In this document: one piece after another, positions 1 to 12,610 of the stretch
Position numbering within the stretch: position 1 is the first letter of the stretch
How the letters are laid out: each line of letters begins with the position of its first letter
NCBI GenBank assembly: GCA_029207755.1
Contig: JARCOQ010000005.1
Location: 65,049,414-65,113,413 of the forward strand
DNA: 64,000 nt
Direction of reading: 5' to 3'
From: Chamaea fasciata
Taxonomy: Eukaryota; Chordata; Aves; Passeriformes; Sylviidae
Notes under the pieces: generated by a model
What the model was told of the DNA's origin: nothing
Databases searched by the model: none
What the model saw: only the letters and a program-made list of their open reading frames with translations
Made by a program: the position numbers and the translations under genes

Positions 1-3000
1 TTCTTGGACCTATTCTTTCAGCTCCACTCATCTCCAGGATATTCAATGAGATAACTTCCCACATGGAAGTGTTTTGTCATAAATTCAATTATGCCAGTAA
101 TGGCACAGGGATTATGGAGGGCATCAAAAGAATGTGGTTGATTCACCAAAATTTGTGTAGCTCAGGGGAGTTCAAGGGAAAAATCACCCTATTAGACTTC
201 CCTCTCTAGTCCGAATTCATTCAGATGTGTATGTTGTGGCATTACTGTGTATGTGCATGTGTGTATATTTTTTATGTCTTTATATGCATATTTATCATAT
301 ATTTCAACAACATCGAAAAACGAGCAATGTAGCTGGATATAGCTAGTGTAGAAATCTATAGGTTTCTGTCCTTTCTTCAAGGTAAGGACATTGGATTTTC
401 TTTTCTTCCCCAGAATGTGGTGATCTTCCTCTTGTCATCTAATCACAAAGAAATCTTCTGTTTTGCTTAGTAATTGAAATTGGCATTTTTGCTTTAGCTG
501 CTCACAGGCACTGCACCACAGGAATCAATAGAATATCTGACAGTAACAACTGATTTGCAAGCAGCGGCATCCACACGGAGGATTTCAGGCCTCAGGGATC
601 AAACACCTTGAGAGAAAGGAGTAAAGTCACTTTAAATCAAGAATTACCACAAGTGTAACTTAATTATACTGTGACTTTTGCACCATGCCAGCAGCACCTT
701 GAGTGGTCCCATGCTTGGTACTTTGGTACTGACAGCTGAGGAGCATAAGCCAGGAACATTCTCAGTGTACACAGGCACAATGTAGGCAGCAGTTGGCTGA
801 ACATGGACCCAAGCTCAGTGCTGGGCTGCTCCTTCACTCAAGGAGTTGTACCCGGGTGAGCTGGCAGGGACAGGACAGTCCAACCTCCAAAGAAAGACTG
901 AAAGGAGTTAAGTAAAAGTTTCTTCAGTTTTCTCCTTTTACTGAAACCACACATAAAGGTCCGTCAGCAATGTGAGCCTTAACTCTCATTAATGAATGAA
1001 TGCATGTGGCAAGGTCATTAGATTTACAGATGCTTGCTCCTTCCTCCTTTGTCATGGTGGCAGCAGCTTCCTCCGATGAAATATGCAGTACATAGCTTTT
1101 CATTAAATTTCTGTTTCTATTCTCAATGAGATTGTAGAAGATCACAACATTTGGTGGTATGCTCCAGGCTTTTTAAACTGGCAGGGGGGAGTCATGGATA
1201 AAATGAAAGATGGACAAAGCACAAAATGCTACCATAGATGTCTAGATCAAACTGCATAATGCTTCTACTGTTTTTCAGCACTTCCAATCTGAGATGGTCC
1301 TAGCATGCTGTTCTTTTTCATGTATTGGTACTATGCAACTTGGCCTCTTCAGATGAAGAAGCAGGGATTAATGAACTATGCAGAAACACTAATTTGTCTG
1401 GGTTAGAGGAGATTAGTTTTGCCTAGACCATAAATGTAATTAATCTTGAGACTAGAAGTGTTCATTTGGTATTGCAAACCTAGTGGGTTTTTTTTCAGAA
1501 GCTGTAACCCGACACTATTAAATGAGAATTTCAAAATATGTTATATTTCAAAATGTGATCTCTGTTCTTTGAAAGCATTTAGAACTTACATATGTTCTAC
1601 AGTTATGTAGAAAAAAAGAGATGCCATTGCTCTAATAATTTGTCCCACTATAGTGTCGTGAAGGACCCCAAACTGGTCAGTTCCTCTGAGAGCTCCAAAT
1701 CAAGGGCTGCATGTAATGTTAAGGACAGAAAGGAAGAAAACCCCCATGTAACTTGCAGAGCTGCAATACTTGGTTGGCTCAGTTCCCTCTGTCCCATCAT
1801 ACTCTTGGGGAAAACATTTATGTCTTTTAACATTTTCTCTTTTCCCCATTGCCAGGTCTTTTATCCCTGAAGTCAGACCATGGGAATCATTTGCAGACAT
1901 CAGAAGGGGACTGCTGTGGATATCAGAAAGTAGTCATAGTGACAAAACTGCTACCTGTAAGGGACAAGAAGTTAAGGTGTACAAGCTTCTTGTCAGCTTG
2001 GGGAAAGCTGTTTTCCTTGCATTTTGTGGAGCAATAACTGGCTTGGAGGAAAACTAGAAAAGAAAAAAAGTGGGGCTGATGAGAGAGGGTCCATCTCTAC
2101 CCTGTAAGACCCCTAAGAATGGGAGTTCTGTTTCTGTAGTTTTGCACCTCCAGCCATGAAATAGTTTTCTTTCCTTACCCCTCTTGAGGTTTGGGATCAA
2201 TGCAATACAGTTAATTCAGTTTGCAACCAGCCTGGTTTTAAAAATTCTGTTTCAAGAATTCTGTGGCTACAAATCTATCTGAAAAGGTATAAAATATTAA
2301 GGGCACTGGTGTTAAAATGAGCGTGCAGACTGAGGCTTCTATGGGAAAAAGCATTTGCAAAAATGATATTGGGATATACCTTGTGTTGGTCTTTGATTTA
2401 GTTTGAGGGAATTCAGAAACTCTTCTGGAAACATTTTTAATGTGGAGCTGCTAAGCAAACTTGTTCAAGCAATTTTCCAAAATGGAGAGTTGGGCTTTGT
2501 AACCTTAGAAATGGAGTTTTATTCCAGCTGTTTAAGAGGAATGGGAGGAGCAGATTTCCTTCAGACACTTATTTTAATTCATAAAATTGACAGCATCTGT
2601 AATTTGGCATATGCCAAAATATCCTAAATTGTGGAGGAGGTAGAAATTGGGTCATTGAGAAAGATTAATGTTGAGCAAATATATTTGCCAGTAGTTTTAT
2701 CTGAGAAAAGGAAAACTGTGTATGCTGCAGAAGAACCGTCTGGCTGTGGGTTGTTTGTTTGGTTTTTTTTTGCACAACCACATCTGGCTTGTTGCTTTAA
2801 TAAAGAATGAAGAGAGGGGGCTAGAATCAGGATTTGCTCTTCATCTTTTATGTATCATTAGATCCTCACATCCTGCCCTGTAAATGAGCATTACTTGGAT
2901 TTATTTTGGGCATCTTTTTGTTCAAGGAGAGAGGAGGCCAAATCCTCATCAGACACACCTTCTGCAGGGGTCATGTTTTATAAATGCAAAAAGGCTTAGA

Positions 3001-5710
3001 CAACACGCTAGCAGCGGCCTCAGCAGAAACCTTGGAGCTATTCCTCTTGGTGGAAGGAGGGAGCTTCCTTCAGATGGAGTTTTGTAACCTGCAGGGTGGA
3101 GTGTGTGATTTAACAGAGGTGGAGCTGTTCCACCCACTGGTGACAGCTGTGGGATTGAGGGCCTGTCACTGGAGAGCAACGAAACATTCACCTCTTAAGG
3201 GAAGCCTGAGAGTATCAGAACACGGGAAAGAGGGTTGAGTGTTAAATGGGAGCTGCTGTCAACAGAAGTGCCTAGAGATTTAATGGAGATTTGGTCTCTG
3301 TTTCCCAGAGCAGCCATTCACCTACAGAAAACAAAGAAATCCTCAAAAAGTCTAGGCGCGATAGTCTCACCTGTCAGTGTGCCACACTGACCTTGGCACA
3401 GTCTCAGGCTTGATGTTGGCCTCACCTATGTCCCAGAAAGTGCTAACCCAGTTCACAGCATACTAAACAGTAGCATATTGAGGTGCAAATTTACAGGGAG
3501 AACAGCTGCTGGCTTCAAGAGTTACGTATGGTTTCCTCTCCTCCACTTGTGAGTTTCATCTCCTATACCACTCCCATGAGCACTGCCTTGCAACCCAATG
3601 ACACGATAACACTGAGGACTAACTGTGCGAGTGGGAACATCACCTTTATCTCCTTCCTCTACCTCCTAGGGCCAACTGGGGAGGTGTTCAGCCTCTTAGC
3701 TAATTAATTATGCTGGTGTGAAATAACCCTTCAATCATTTATCACTGCTCAGTATATTTTTTCTTTGGGATGCAGGAGCATGTCTGAAACAGGTGTAATT
3801 CCCTGTCTGTGAAGGAATACAATGATGTCTCTTTTAGAAAAGTTTTATGGGTCCTTTTCACTAGGAGACATGACAGAGTCCTTGTGGGCAGTGATCTGCC
3901 CTTGTAATGTGCTGATGGGAGATACTGGTGCATAACAAGGCACTGATTGGACTCGCATGAGAAAGCAGATCAGATGCAATCATTCTGTGAGATTATGTTA
4001 AGTATTTTTACTATTATATAATGTCTATGAAAATAATATTCATACTTTAAATAGAAATCCATTTCTTAATTTCAAAAATATTTCAGATAGATGCAGATTT
4101 AAACTGTTACATTGGGCTTTTTCAGCAAGCAGTATTGGCTTTTTGAAGCTGTACTTCCAAGAGCCAGAAATGATCCAGGATGCTTCTTTTTATTTTTTTT
4201 TAACAGTTATTTGAGACAAAAGCTTGTTTTCTCTGTACTTCTACGGTAATGGCTTCTCTTTTATTCTGGGTATGTACAGAATTTTCTTGATGGCAGCAAT
4301 GTCTCTCTACTGGAATAAAGTGCATCTTTCAGCATCTTCAGAGTGGCCACTCTCCTTAGGATGCTCTGAAATTATTTTCTGCATGCTGTAGAACAGCCAT
4401 GTGGAGGATGTGAAAATTTATCTGTCAGAGTTCCCTTTCCTCCAACAGCACAAGTGCTCTGAGTGCCACTGCCATTCCCCAGTAGTGAATGATGCTGTGG
4501 TGTGGCAAGGAGAAAGCAAGAGGCAGTTCCTGAGCTCAGCTAACAAAACAAAGGCATTTTTTTTGTCTTCATATCAGTCTAAGAACATCTCTCTCACTTT
4601 GCCAAATTAAAAACGATAATTTTGAATATTTTCAATCTTTAGTGTCTAGAAATAACTGTGAGGTTTGAATTCCCTCAAGGACAGAGGGGTCTGGGGCAAG
4701 GAAGGGCTTGTTGTGACCCTGATGAAGCTGCTCGTGTAGTATCAGTAACTGAAGAGGTTTGTGTTTGTGATTGGTAAGCCAGAGACTCTGCACAGGGTTA
4801 AAAACATCTAAGTGAATGCACACAAATGTGTCAACTGATTTTGAAATCCTCTGTTAAAGATTATTGTTACTCATTTTCATTATTGCATTTTAGCCTTCAC
4901 TAAAAAGACCTCCTGTTGAAAAATGATGATTTAAATGATAATGATTACTAAAACCCTGGGCAGCCTGAACTGCCTTAAAGCAACTTAGCATATTCAATAT
5001 TGTACTCACCTGGGGAGGCAGTAAGAATTGCCTACAACACAAAAGGTGATGCTGCTAACAGACACTAAACTGTGAAGGGCTAATGTTCTTAGCTAAGCTA
5101 GCGGAGAATTTTCATCCAGCAAGCCCTAGGAAGTGGACTGGGAATGGACAGATATAAGAAATCCATGTAGCACTGACTGTGTAAACTCCCCTTGCCCTGG
5201 AGAAGGATAGAGAGATTTGCCGGATGCCTGCACACTGTCCCAAGAGGAAGGAGTTGGCTTCAGAATTGCTTTGCTCACTGTAGCATTTCCAGAGATTGAG
5301 AGGTATTGAATGAAATAAGCTAGATGGCCTTCACAGAAGCTTTGGTACGGTGTGGAAAAAGATCCCTGACTTTGGGTGGAAATTGTGACATCTTTTGACA
5401 CTGGCAATCAGGGATTTGAATGAGACAGGTTATGTGTCTTTCTTTTGCTTGGTAATCGTTTCTTGGAAGGAGGATTCAGGGTGACATAGGAAGCTGGGTT
5501 TGAGGCAATATTATCTCCTTTTCTGTTTAAACCCCTTGCTTGAGAAGTAGTTTGGTTTGTCTCTGAAGGGCAGGAAGTGGCACCTGCAAGGCAGCAAATG
5601 AAAATAACGTCACAGAAAGGGAAGGTGTTACAGATGGGGTGTGGGGGATGTTTTAATCGTGTGGGTCAGGGTATCTCAACATAAAAATGGTCATGAATTT
5701 TGATGCAATC
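1..5710. other. AT-rich non-coding stretch, no gene recognised
   Basis: Only short, frame-inconsistent ORFs below about 95 codons are seen, and none resembles a known protein. There is no RNA gene, repeat array or clear transposon end. The stretch reads as ordinary intergenic or intronic sequence up to the LTR that begins at 5711. Confidence 0.6.
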
Positions 5711-6240
5711 TGTGGAGTCCCTTGTGCCCTTAAAGAAATTTCCAACTGCCTTGGTCTGGAAAAACGAAGATACATACCTTTCCCAGGTGTAATAAAGGCT
5801 TCTCCCTCATGGTACCTTGCAAACATTGAGCAATCTGTTTCCCTGGGTTTCACAAGTCCGTCACTTCCCCCTGGTATCCCCTTTCCCTGTTTCCCCATTG
5901 GCTATGGGGCCGGGTGTCCAATTGCTGTCTTCCCTATGGTCACTCGCCCTCTTGCCCTGCCCCCTGTACCACCCACGAACCTGAGACACTATATAACTGA
6001 GAGAAAGCACATGATCTCTCTCTTTGGCTCCGGATTTCACCTTCGGCGCATGGAATAAGCACTTGCTGGAATTAATCTGGGGCTGGGAGCCTCCTTCCTC
6101 TCTGCTGAGCTAGCCTGTAACATGTGTGGATATGTGAGCTCGATTGCTGCCTGAATTCTTCTCAAGCAGTTTCTCCACTGGAGGGGCTGACTGGGATCTA
6201 TTAGGCTGTCGCTGCACACCGAAAAAGACACACTGTTACA
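5711..6240 (+). mobile_element. Solo LTR of an endogenous retrovirus
   Basis: The block starts TGTGGAGTCC and ends CTGTTACA, giving the TG...CA ends of a retroviral LTR. It is flanked by a near-perfect 6-bp direct repeat, GCAATC at 5705-5710 and GTAATC at 6241-6246 (5 of 6 match), as expected for a target-site duplication. A TATA box (TATATAA) lies at 5990-5996. A pyrimidine-rich start region follows and then GGAATAAGC near 6052, a likely decayed polyadenylation signal, so the order is U3, R, U5 on the plus strand. No internal viral sequence adjoins it, so it is probably a recombination-derived solo LTR. A 6-bp duplication would fit class II avian ERVs. The family is not named here. The ORF crossing it (5687-6058) is chance. 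Confidence 0.7.
5990..5996 (+). promoter_or_regulatory. LTR TATA box
   Basis: TATATAA sits in a CT-rich LTR context and about 60 bp before a degenerate AATAAA-like motif, the usual spacing of TATA and poly(A) signal in a short-R retroviral LTR. Confidence 0.55.
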
Positions 6241-6399
6241 GTAATCTGCAAATGGGATTGTGCCAGAAGAACATCTGACCTGACAAGCCAGACAACCAGC
6301 TAGCCCTATTACTGCTCAGGGATTTTCTCAGAGGTGGTGCTTTTAGATATGGTGGTACTAATTAGATTATTTCTCACACGTGTTTTCAGTCACTTTTTG

Positions 6400-6600
6400 C
6401 ATCTTGATAAACTTCTGGTGTTCATAACATCCTTTGGCAAGGAGTTCCACAGATTATCTATGCCTTACTGAAAGGGCTACCATTTGGGGTTTTTTTAAAT
6501 GTCGCTCTTGTTTGCTTTAGTATTCAAATCATTCCTTACTTACTATTTTACCTGTGGGGTCTGATGCCTCTCTCTAGCTTTCAGAGTTCTGTTACATGAC
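6400..6600 (-). mobile_element. Possible old LINE (CR1/L3-like) remnant
   Basis: The segment around 6430-6460, reading CTTTGGCAAGGAGTTCCACA, matches my memory of a motif in the reverse complement of old CR1/L3-type LINE 3' regions of amniotes. The remainder is too diverged to bound. Recognition is from memory only and is weak. Confidence 0.3.
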
Positions 6601-6722
6601 TCTGGTGATAGTTTGGGTTGGGGAGAATGATGCATCAGAACGCAATGCAACATGCAAAATGTGGGCACACCATAAATGTGTACAGGTGCATAACGGTGAC
6701 CCCCTTTGGTCTCTATTCCTTT

Positions 6723-6965
6723 CACAGAATCACAGAATTTCTAGGTTAGAAGAGACCTTCAAGATCATTGAGTCCAACCCATGCCCTAACACCTCAACTA
6801 GATCATGTCACCGAGTGCCACATCCAGTCTTTTTTTAAACACATCCAGGGATGGCAACTCCAACAGCTCCCCGGGCAGACCATTCCAGTACTTTATCACT
6901 CTTTCTGTGAAAAACCTTTTCCTAATATCCAACCTATATTTCCCTTGATGCAGCTTGAGACTTTC
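6723..6965 (-). mobile_element. CR1 LINE 3' fragment, minus strand
   Basis: On the plus strand the block starts with CACAGAATCACAGAATTT, the reverse complement of the ATTCTGTG octamer repeats that end CR1 elements. It continues with the typical CR1 tail order: a GACCTTCAAGATCATTGAGTCC-like phrase, a CATCCAGGGATGGCAACTCC-like phrase, a CCATTCCAGTACTTTATCAC-like phrase and CCTAATATCCAACCT. It is a 5'-truncated copy as usual for this family, and diverged, so not recent. The left end marks the element's 3' terminus. Confidence 0.9.
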
Positions 6966-9900
6966 CTTATTGGTCATGCCATTAAATTTGCTTTCTGGCC
7001 ACTGATGAGCAATGAACTGATGTTTTCACATTTCTCTTTTGATAGTAAGCCCTTGCTTCAAAGGGATGATTGCAAAACTACTCACAGTGTGTGTAAAGTT
7101 GTTGGTTTTCCTCATGGGGGATGCTCTACCTACACTGTACCCTCTCTGCCTTTTTATAACACTTCTGTTCAGTATTTTGGCAGCTTTTTGTGTTCAATCT
7201 TTGTCTTTAATAATCTGATTAATTTATGATTCTCAGAAAAGTCTGTCATTACATGATACGTTTTTTTCCTAGATCATTTCTGTATGGATGAGTGGGACAT
7301 ATTCCAGTGCAGATTCCAAAAGGACTTTTTTGGGTGACCCCTTTCTACTACAAAACCCCCTTTTCCCTTCTTTTTTGCCTTTTACATGATCATTTCAGGA
7401 CCAGTATGCCATGGCAGGTTACTTTTTAAAAGAATCTTAGATGAAGATCTTGTTGAATTCCTTTGTATTTATGGAGGAGGAAGAATTGAGATTCCCATAG
7501 CAAGTGTTTGCTCCAGCTGTGCCATGCCACGACTGGGAAAAAAACTGACTACCATCAAGTAGTTCTTTGGAATAATTTAAGGGAAACTGAAATGAGCAGC
7601 AAATTGCAATCACTATAGCAAATTACACGTAAGTACAACTTACTTAATATGGGTTTATTTTCCATTAATAGAGCATTAAGAATCAAAAAGAGTTTCTGTT
7701 TTGTTATTCTGGTGCTGGATTACCTACGAAAAATGAGATTTAATATTGCAATTCACAGGACAGTGCTTCTGATGTACTTAAATGGGGAGAGGAGGTGTCT
7801 CATCTGTAAATATTCACTGCTAAACTATTTTAACTAATCAGGATAGAGTTTATATGGCTATAATCTTAAGTTTATGCTTATTCCATGCATTCAGAGTAAG
7901 TTCTGCATTCTAAGACATTAAACTCAGAAAAGTCTTGTTTCTTCACTGATACGATTGGTCTGAAATGTAAAAAAAATATTGTTGAATCATGACTGGGGTG
8001 ATCAGAGGACAAAGCCTGACCTGATGATAAGCCATATGGTACTGTATTATATTATAATGATGTCACTCCCTTCCCCCTACACACACAGTGGCTGTTAAGG
8101 ACTCATTTCTTAATATGAACCCAAGTAGCCTTGTGGGTGATCCAAGTCTCTTCTTTGGTCTTCTCCAATGGTGCATGTTAAGATCACTTAGATGTTTGCA
8201 TGACGTGAAATGTGCAACTGGAATAAAACTGTGTGTCAGACTTTCACCCAGAGAGACACTGACTCCACAGGAGGAAAGAAAAATATACTAAATGAGATGA
8301 AAATGAATCATTGCTCCCCATATATTATAGACTTATTCCAACTCCAGTCCTATCAACAGAGAATTCTGTGCAATCTTATGAGAAAGAGAGAGGTAAATGA
8401 ATGCTATTGACTGACATCAGAAAGGGATATTGCAGCCTCTACATATTCAGAAATATAGGAGAGTGAGTTTTCTAGTTCAGCTAGGAAAATTATAGAAGAC
8501 CATCTCCTTGCCTAATAAATGAAATTATGTAAGTCTTGTCAGTTATGATACAGTTCAACAGTTGGAAACGGCTTGAAATATATTCAGACTGCTGTATAGT
8601 CTAATGAGCCCTGTTGCCAAGAAGTTACCTACAAGTAGTAATATTGATCAAACAAGTAAGTTAAAGGAAAAAAAAATTAATACAGTGTAGCAGTGGGACA
8701 CATCACTCTCCAACATGCCTTGACAATCCATAACAATAGAGGAAACATTGTGTTCGGGTAATTGTTGCAGTTTCTCAAGATAAATCATTTTGGAATAATT
8801 AAGTGCGGGGTGTCATGAAGGTAACAGCAGTTTATCATGCCAGCACTCTTGGTTTTTTTGAAACAAGGTAGTACAGCTAAAAAGGCTCCTTTTAGTGAAT
8901 TCTGATGAAGTTGAAAATGATTTAGCACTCCCTGGGATTTTCTTTTATTACTGAATTTTAAAAAATATTATAAAACAGCTGCATTTAAGATAGCTAAATT
9001 GCCATGGATTAGACTGTCTTATTCTCCTGCTAAATGGTCTGTGTTTAGAGAATGGAGGCTTTTCTTCTTGTAACTTAGTTACAGTCAGGAAGACCCTGAT
9101 GGCTTCATTACATTTGAGCCAGGACAGAACTGTGCAAAATTTATGTCCAGGAGGACAGTGACAGTTTCTTTGTCATGGGAAAATTGAAAATACAGTTTAG
9201 ACAATAGGAATCTCTTAGCAATTTTATTTAACTCTCACAAGTTCAGGGAGAATGGTAAGAAATAAATCAAACACAACTATGAAACAAGAGTGGTAGAATA
9301 CTCTTGAAAAACACATAGTTTCTTATAATTTGAATGTTTTTTAAATATACTTTGTAACTATTGAAGTTGTTTTTTATTATTCAGTATCAATATGGAACTG
9401 TCAGGATAAGGAAAATTTTATCCATTCACGATGGATTAAAATGTTAATCTTAATAAGACAATAATTTTTAAAAGGATCACAGGATCATTTGGTGCTAATA
9501 AGTCTTGACCAGCAAAACTATGAGCAAACTTTCTTGCAATGGTATTTGACAAAAAAAAAAAAAAAAAAAGTTCAATTTTAACCAATTCATCAGTGACATA
9601 GATGATTTCCACAGGTCTGCAATCTGTATAACAATAACTCTTTATTAATCATTTTTCATTAGCTGTTGAACCAATATCAATTAGTATTGCCATTATGGTG
9701 TTCCAATGCAGTGCCTGATTTGCTGAAAAATGTTTTCCTTGTGTACTTCAAGAGTGAGAAAAATAAGTACTTGCATAGTGTCACTACGGTGGGGTTTTAG
9801 GATCAACTCTCTAGGAAGTAAGCTGAAGTGATCAAATTATTGCAAATTAATCTGCAGCTTCTGAACACAGGCCTCTCGTCTCTTCATGATTCATCATGCT

Positions 9901-11238
9901 GTGATCTTTTGAAACAAACACGTCTGCTAGTCTTGGTTAGATAACAGGGATAACTTCTGATTCAATTATTTTTTATATCAGAAAGAGAGCAATGTACCTT
10001 TCCAGAAACTTCAGGAAAAATAATTCTCTTCTAAAGTTTAGTGATATTTATGCCATGTGTTAGTTACTGGCTTAAAGACATTAGGCGAACTGAATCCCAG
10101 GAGAAGATGAAAGTCATTCAGAGCTGGTTTTTCCTGGTGAAAGAATTCATTGTAGAATTTTTATGCACCCACGGGATCACAGAATATGCTTTATTATTAT
10201 TTCCTGAAGAAAATATATATTTGCTGCTGCTCAAGACAATAGCCTTGAAACTTTTTTTTTAATAAATATTTCAATGTTAAAGAAGATCTCATGCCTCATA
10301 TGTTTGTTCTGTCCTTTGAGAAGGTAATTCCAAGGTCCTCACAGAAAGCATTTGTAAAATGGCATATTTCTTTGTCCACCCACAGTCACCCCTGAACACT
10401 GGCTAACTTTGCGTATGTGCAGGGACCTGTCATTACTGGAAGGGCAAAATATTTTTTTTGCTGATTAATGTAATGCACTGTGGAGTGACATGGAAACTTT
10501 TGGTTAGTTATGTAATTTGAACTATCAAACTGTAAATGATTTAATACATTTTAATACAGGTGATTTAAAGAAACATTTGGCATGAAGGCAAACACCTGTC
10601 ATAGTTTGGAAATAATAAACTAAAATCAACCAGTAACAATGATTTTGCTCAGCCTCTTGCAAAAAAAGGTTTTTTGATTATTCTGTTGTGGTTCTTAATG
10701 GAGCAATTCCCATCAACACACTAAGTTCCAGCCAGAGTAGAGAATATTGTGCATTAACAATGAAGTAAAATAGCAAGGTTCAGGCTCCTGTTTGTTTATA
10801 AACTAAGCCAGGAACATCAAATCTTGAAGTCAAAGAAGATGTGTTTGTGTATATAAGAAATGTCCTAATTAGTTGACAGTAACACAGATGCACAGAAAGT
10901 AGTTGAAGTGTGTATGCTGTGAAATCTAATGAGCAATCTTGCTGTTGCTGATGAAGTTCTTGTCAAGACTGAACAATTTATTCATCATCACTGTGTCCGT
11001 ACCAGTGACAGCACAACTGTCAAAACTGCCAGATTATTTTTCTATAAAGTAAAACAGTAGAAAACATTCCACGCACTCATCCCACATAGATACAGCATGC
11101 TCACTGAGCAGTCCTGGAAGTTAGCTGCTGGCACCAAATGGTCTTAAATGTGATTGTTAGCAAGCTCAGAGCCATGTGGAGAAGGAAAGGTAGCAGAGAT
11201 ATCTAGCCTGAACAGAAATCTCTCCCACAGCAAGAACC
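6966..11238. other. AT-rich non-coding stretch
   Basis: No protein-like ORF is seen. There is an A-homopolymer of 19 at 9551-9569 and otherwise unstructured AT-rich sequence. Confidence 0.55.
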
Positions 11239-11354
11239 ATTGGAAGCTGCTTGCATCAAAAGACTAAAGAGCCATATATAAAACCAGAGGCTGCGCCACA
11301 GCATCGCGCTGTCTCACCAAGACAGAGAATAAAACACAACGTGCTGCTGAAGGT
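11239..11354 (+). promoter_or_regulatory. Candidate TATA promoter with short first exon and splice donor
   Basis: An inverted CCAAT motif (ATTGG, 11239-11243) is followed by TATATAAAA at 11275-11283. About 30 bp downstream, near 11305, a start site would be expected. The next 48 bases end in GAAG followed by GTATGC at 11353, a plausible splice donor. AATAAA also occurs at about 11329-11334, so an LTR fragment is an alternative. I see no partner exon in the window. The arrangement is suggestive only. Confidence 0.25.
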
Positions 11355-11706
11355 ATGCAGGGCAAGTGTGGGAAATTAAAAAGAGGAGTAAACACACTTT
11401 CTCATACTTGGCATACAAGGGATGTGTGCAAATTTTTTAGGACCTGTGTAAAAATTGAGTAAAATCCATTTTTTTTTCAACTGTGCAACAGAAAGTACCA
11501 TCTGCAGAAATCCAAAAGCCATATAGCATATGGTAGTACTTTTTTCTCCTTTCATTTAAATGGTAGGAAGTCTGTTGATGTGGCTTCTCTCCCTTACTAG
11601 GTTCTCTCAGTTACTTTTTCTTGACTGATACAACACAGGTATCATAAGAGGTACGGACTTGTTATGACTGATGTGCAGAAGACCCCAATGTAGAGAGTTT
11701 TTCTGA

Positions 11707-11711
11707 CCTTC
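11707..11711. repeat. Target-site duplication, left copy
   Basis: CCTTC directly abuts the 3' LTR of the minus-strand provirus and is repeated exactly at 18470-18474 beyond the other LTR. Five bases is a usual integrase footprint for class I and class III ERVs. Confidence 0.9.
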
Positions 11712-12500
11712 TGTCTTGGTTTAGGAAGACAGGTATCTGCTAGGTAAAATTACAATCAGAGGCTCTTTGGCAAAGATTTGGGGAATAGGAATAGCAGTTC
11801 TTTACTAGTATGTAATACAAAGCAAACAAACACAAAAAAAAACTCCCTTCTCCACTAAACAACTACAGCATTAATGACAAAACGACAACAGTACCAAGAA
11901 CCTTGAGGGCTTTGTTTCACAAAACCCAGGGCAGTTTGGTTTCGGTGTCTCTGCAGGATCTTCAGAGCACTAAGCTGGAACAGTGGAAAAGTCCCGGGCT
12001 GGTAGCTGGGATGGCAGGGCGTCCCGGCAGGCAGGGGCAGGATGTCCCGGCAGCGCAGGGGGTGCAGGGTCACACTGCAGCAAGAGGAGCAGCGCCGAAG
12101 AAGCTCGAAGGCGAGGCAGAAAAGCGGCTTAGCCTCCGCAAGTGGCAGAGAAAAAACTCAGGATTCAGGTCGAACCGGTGATAGTAGATTTCCCAGGACT
12201 GGATTCCTTTGGCCACAGTGAAACTCTTCTAGCCAGCAACAGCCGTTCTCCGCTCGGCGTGCTTTGCGGCGGCTGAGCTCCTCGAGGAGCGGCAGACACG
12301 CGTCTCTCCGAACGCCGGAAACTGAAAAGCACGTAGCTGCTTCAAGCTTTGTTTTTTACTTGCGTTATCTCTTCTTTCCACTTTTTGTCTACCTTTTTGT
12401 TTCGGTTAAGTACTTTCAAGTATCCAATACTTGGTCTCAACTTGTGGGGAAAAAAAATTCTTTAGAGAAAAAAAAAAAGGAACAAACCTAACCCCCAACA
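11712..12500 (-). repeat. 3' LTR of the provirus (G-to-A edited copy)
   Basis: It is 789 bp, starting TGTCTTGG and ending CCCCAACA on the plus strand, and aligns without gaps to 17681-18469. It differs at 28 sites. At 26 of these this copy has T where the other has C: 11848, 11849, 11851, 11856, 11950, 11961, 11971, 12129, 12130, 12205, 12227, 12230, 12307, 12323, 12334, 12341, 12353, 12360, 12372, 12373, 12375, 12382, 12390, 12395, 12415 and 12428. The other two are G here versus A at 11884, and A here versus G at 12074. Only one of the 26 is at a CpG (12323). Confidence 0.95.
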
Positions 12501-12525
12501 TTATCCACCCCGAATTTTTTTTCTC
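12501..12525 (-). other. Putative polypurine tract
   Basis: Immediately inside the 3' LTR the minus strand is purine-dominated: a GAGA plus A-run, then a short TTC interruption, then GGGGTGG. This is where the plus-strand primer of reverse transcription would lie. It is interrupted, so its exact limits are unsure. Confidence 0.45.
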
Positions 12526-12610
12526 ATACCAACATATTACATTGAGTTTTAACTGTTAAAAATACATATATATGTGCAAATATGAATACAGTCACATTGT
12601 CATGGGTAGT

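Noticed and set aside
5687..6058. 123-codon plus-strand ORF
   Set aside because: It lies within the solo LTR and across its TATA box, so it is not a gene.
11903..12181. 92-codon plus-strand ORF found in both LTRs (also 17872-18150), with a 75-codon ORF in each (12264-12491, 18233-18460)
   Set aside because: They recur only because the LTRs are copies. They run antisense to the virus through the CpG-rich core and match no known protein.
11712..12500. CpG methylation decay as the cause of the LTR differences
   Set aside because: Only 1 of 26 changed sites is in a CpG, many CpGs in the same LTR are intact, and decay would hit both strands and both LTRs.
12501..12610. Possible env remnant between integrase and the 3' LTR
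   Set aside because: Only about 110 bp remain, with no signal peptide or transmembrane-like coding. The element is taken as env-less.
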